A DNA stretch of 64,000 nucleotides from Burkholderiaceae bacterium (GTDB taxonomy: Bacteria; Pseudomonadota; Gammaproteobacteria; Burkholderiales; Burkholderiaceae_C): contig JAMLIQ010000004.1 in NCBI GenBank assembly GCA_023954095.1, forward strand, positions 1-64,000, given 5' to 3'. The first letter of the stretch is position 1. Each line of letters starts with the position of its first letter. Of the stretch, positions 63,681-64,000 are shown piece after piece. Both the position numbers and the translations under genes were made by a program. The notes beneath the pieces were generated by a model that saw nothing but the letters and a program-made list of their open reading frames with translations, did not search any database and was not told the DNA's origin.

Positions 63681-64000
63681 ATACGGCGCGGCGGGCGGCG
63701 ACAAGGCCTACCTCTGGCGGCTGCACCGCATCCTGGCGATGTATGTGCTGGGGGTGCTGGGTTTCCTGGTGCTGATGACCTGGGCGGAGGGCCGGGGCCT
63801 GTCGCGCCACTGGATCGGGCCCATCTTCCTTTTCCTCTCGGTCATGGTGTATGCCGGTATCGGTGTCTATGGGCGCACCACCGACGCCGAGGAGTACTAC
63901 GTGGCCGGGCGGCGGATTCCGCCCATGTACAACGGCATGGCGGCGGCGGCCGACTGGATGAGCGCGGCCTCGTTCATCAGTCTCTCGGGCGCGCTGTACC
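63673..64000 (+). CDS. Sodium/solute symporter, VC_2705-like (SSS family), 5' part
   Basis: About 109 codons before the window ends. Starts MAEYGAAGGDKAYLWRLHRI with a span (MYVLGVLGFLVLMTWAEG), then IGPIFLFLSVMVYAGIGVYG and the SSS signature EEYYVAGRRIPPMYNGMAAA followed by ADWMSAASFISLSGALY. This group is annotated as acetate/glycolate-type sodium symporters (ActP relatives). Coupled to the DUF4212 gene. Confidence 0.93.
   Translation, partial: MAEYGAAGGDKAYLWRLHRILAMYVLGVLGFLVLMTWAEGRGLSRHWIGPIFLFLSVMVYAGIGVYGRTTDAEEYYVAGRRIPPMYNGMAAAADWMSAASFISLSGALY

Noticed and set aside
60306-63704. A 1132-codon open frame on the minus strand opposite ppsA
   Set aside because: It is the reverse-strand shadow of ppsA, rich in His, Gly, Val and Ala with no domain pattern; ppsA on the plus strand is certain.

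Overview
The window is high-GC, gene-dense bacterial chromosome. Gene content and gene order (hemC-hemD-hemX-hemY facing ppc, xseB-ispA-dxs, dapA-bamC, parE/parC, ppsR facing ppsA) point to Burkholderiales, most likely a Comamonadaceae member of the Acidovorax/Alicycliphilus/Comamonas type. This is inferred from family resemblance only, since no search was run. No rRNA, tRNA or CRISPR array was recognised.

Layout. 0-2.3 kb: start of valS, a Tat-type FAD amine oxidase, and a divergent amino-acid-binding protein that seems to have lost its middle. 2.3-9.3 kb: an eight-gene leftward operon with tight or overlapping joints (BASS-type symporter, two Rossmann oxidoreductases, a periplasmic propeller protein with one haem c site, an MFS transporter, two small membrane proteins and a secreted beta-sandwich protein). 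A divergent AraC-type regulator sits at its head. I know no described pathway for this set. 10.5-13.2 kb: two YceI proteins with cytochrome b561, and an MgtC-family protein. 13.4-20.4 kb: haem genes and ppc. 20.6-24.3 kb: a spherulin-4-type lipoprotein, two further lipoproteins (one FlgO-like), and flhC/flhD. 24.5-32.3 kb: sulfurtransferase, EamA permease, Rieske oxygenase, the isoprenoid operon xseB-ispA-dxs, and an orphan TRAP binding protein. 32.4-41 kb: bamC, dapA, a methyltransferase, MFS, parE, parC. 41-54.4 kb: chemoreceptor, RidA, ComEC, ATP-grasp/alpha-E pair, bacterioferritin, ahpC-ahpF, and a LysR/MFS divergent pair. 59.9-64 kb: ppsR/ppsA and the start of a sodium/solute symporter pair.

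The accessory part is 54.4-59.7 kb. It holds the last 44 codons of an integron-type integrase fused in frame to an IS110-family fragment, a second oppositely oriented IS110 fragment, a type II restriction-modification system with its own controller gene (visibly more AT-rich than its surroundings), more IS debris, and a hipBA toxin-antitoxin pair. It reads as a small defence/mobile island inserted between core genes.

A dispersed palindromic repeat of about 50-65 bp (core GCGCTTAT...AAGCGC with an AGCTAT tail) occurs at eleven places. Most copies are between genes, but two lie in frame inside hemD and comEC, and others form the region next to dxs, an AraC gene end and a methyltransferase start. 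Other unusual items are a 93% identical tandem copy of the 5' end of the alpha-E gene, a promoter-hairpin-U-run leader before the Rieske gene, and an antitoxin operator that overlaps its own start codon.
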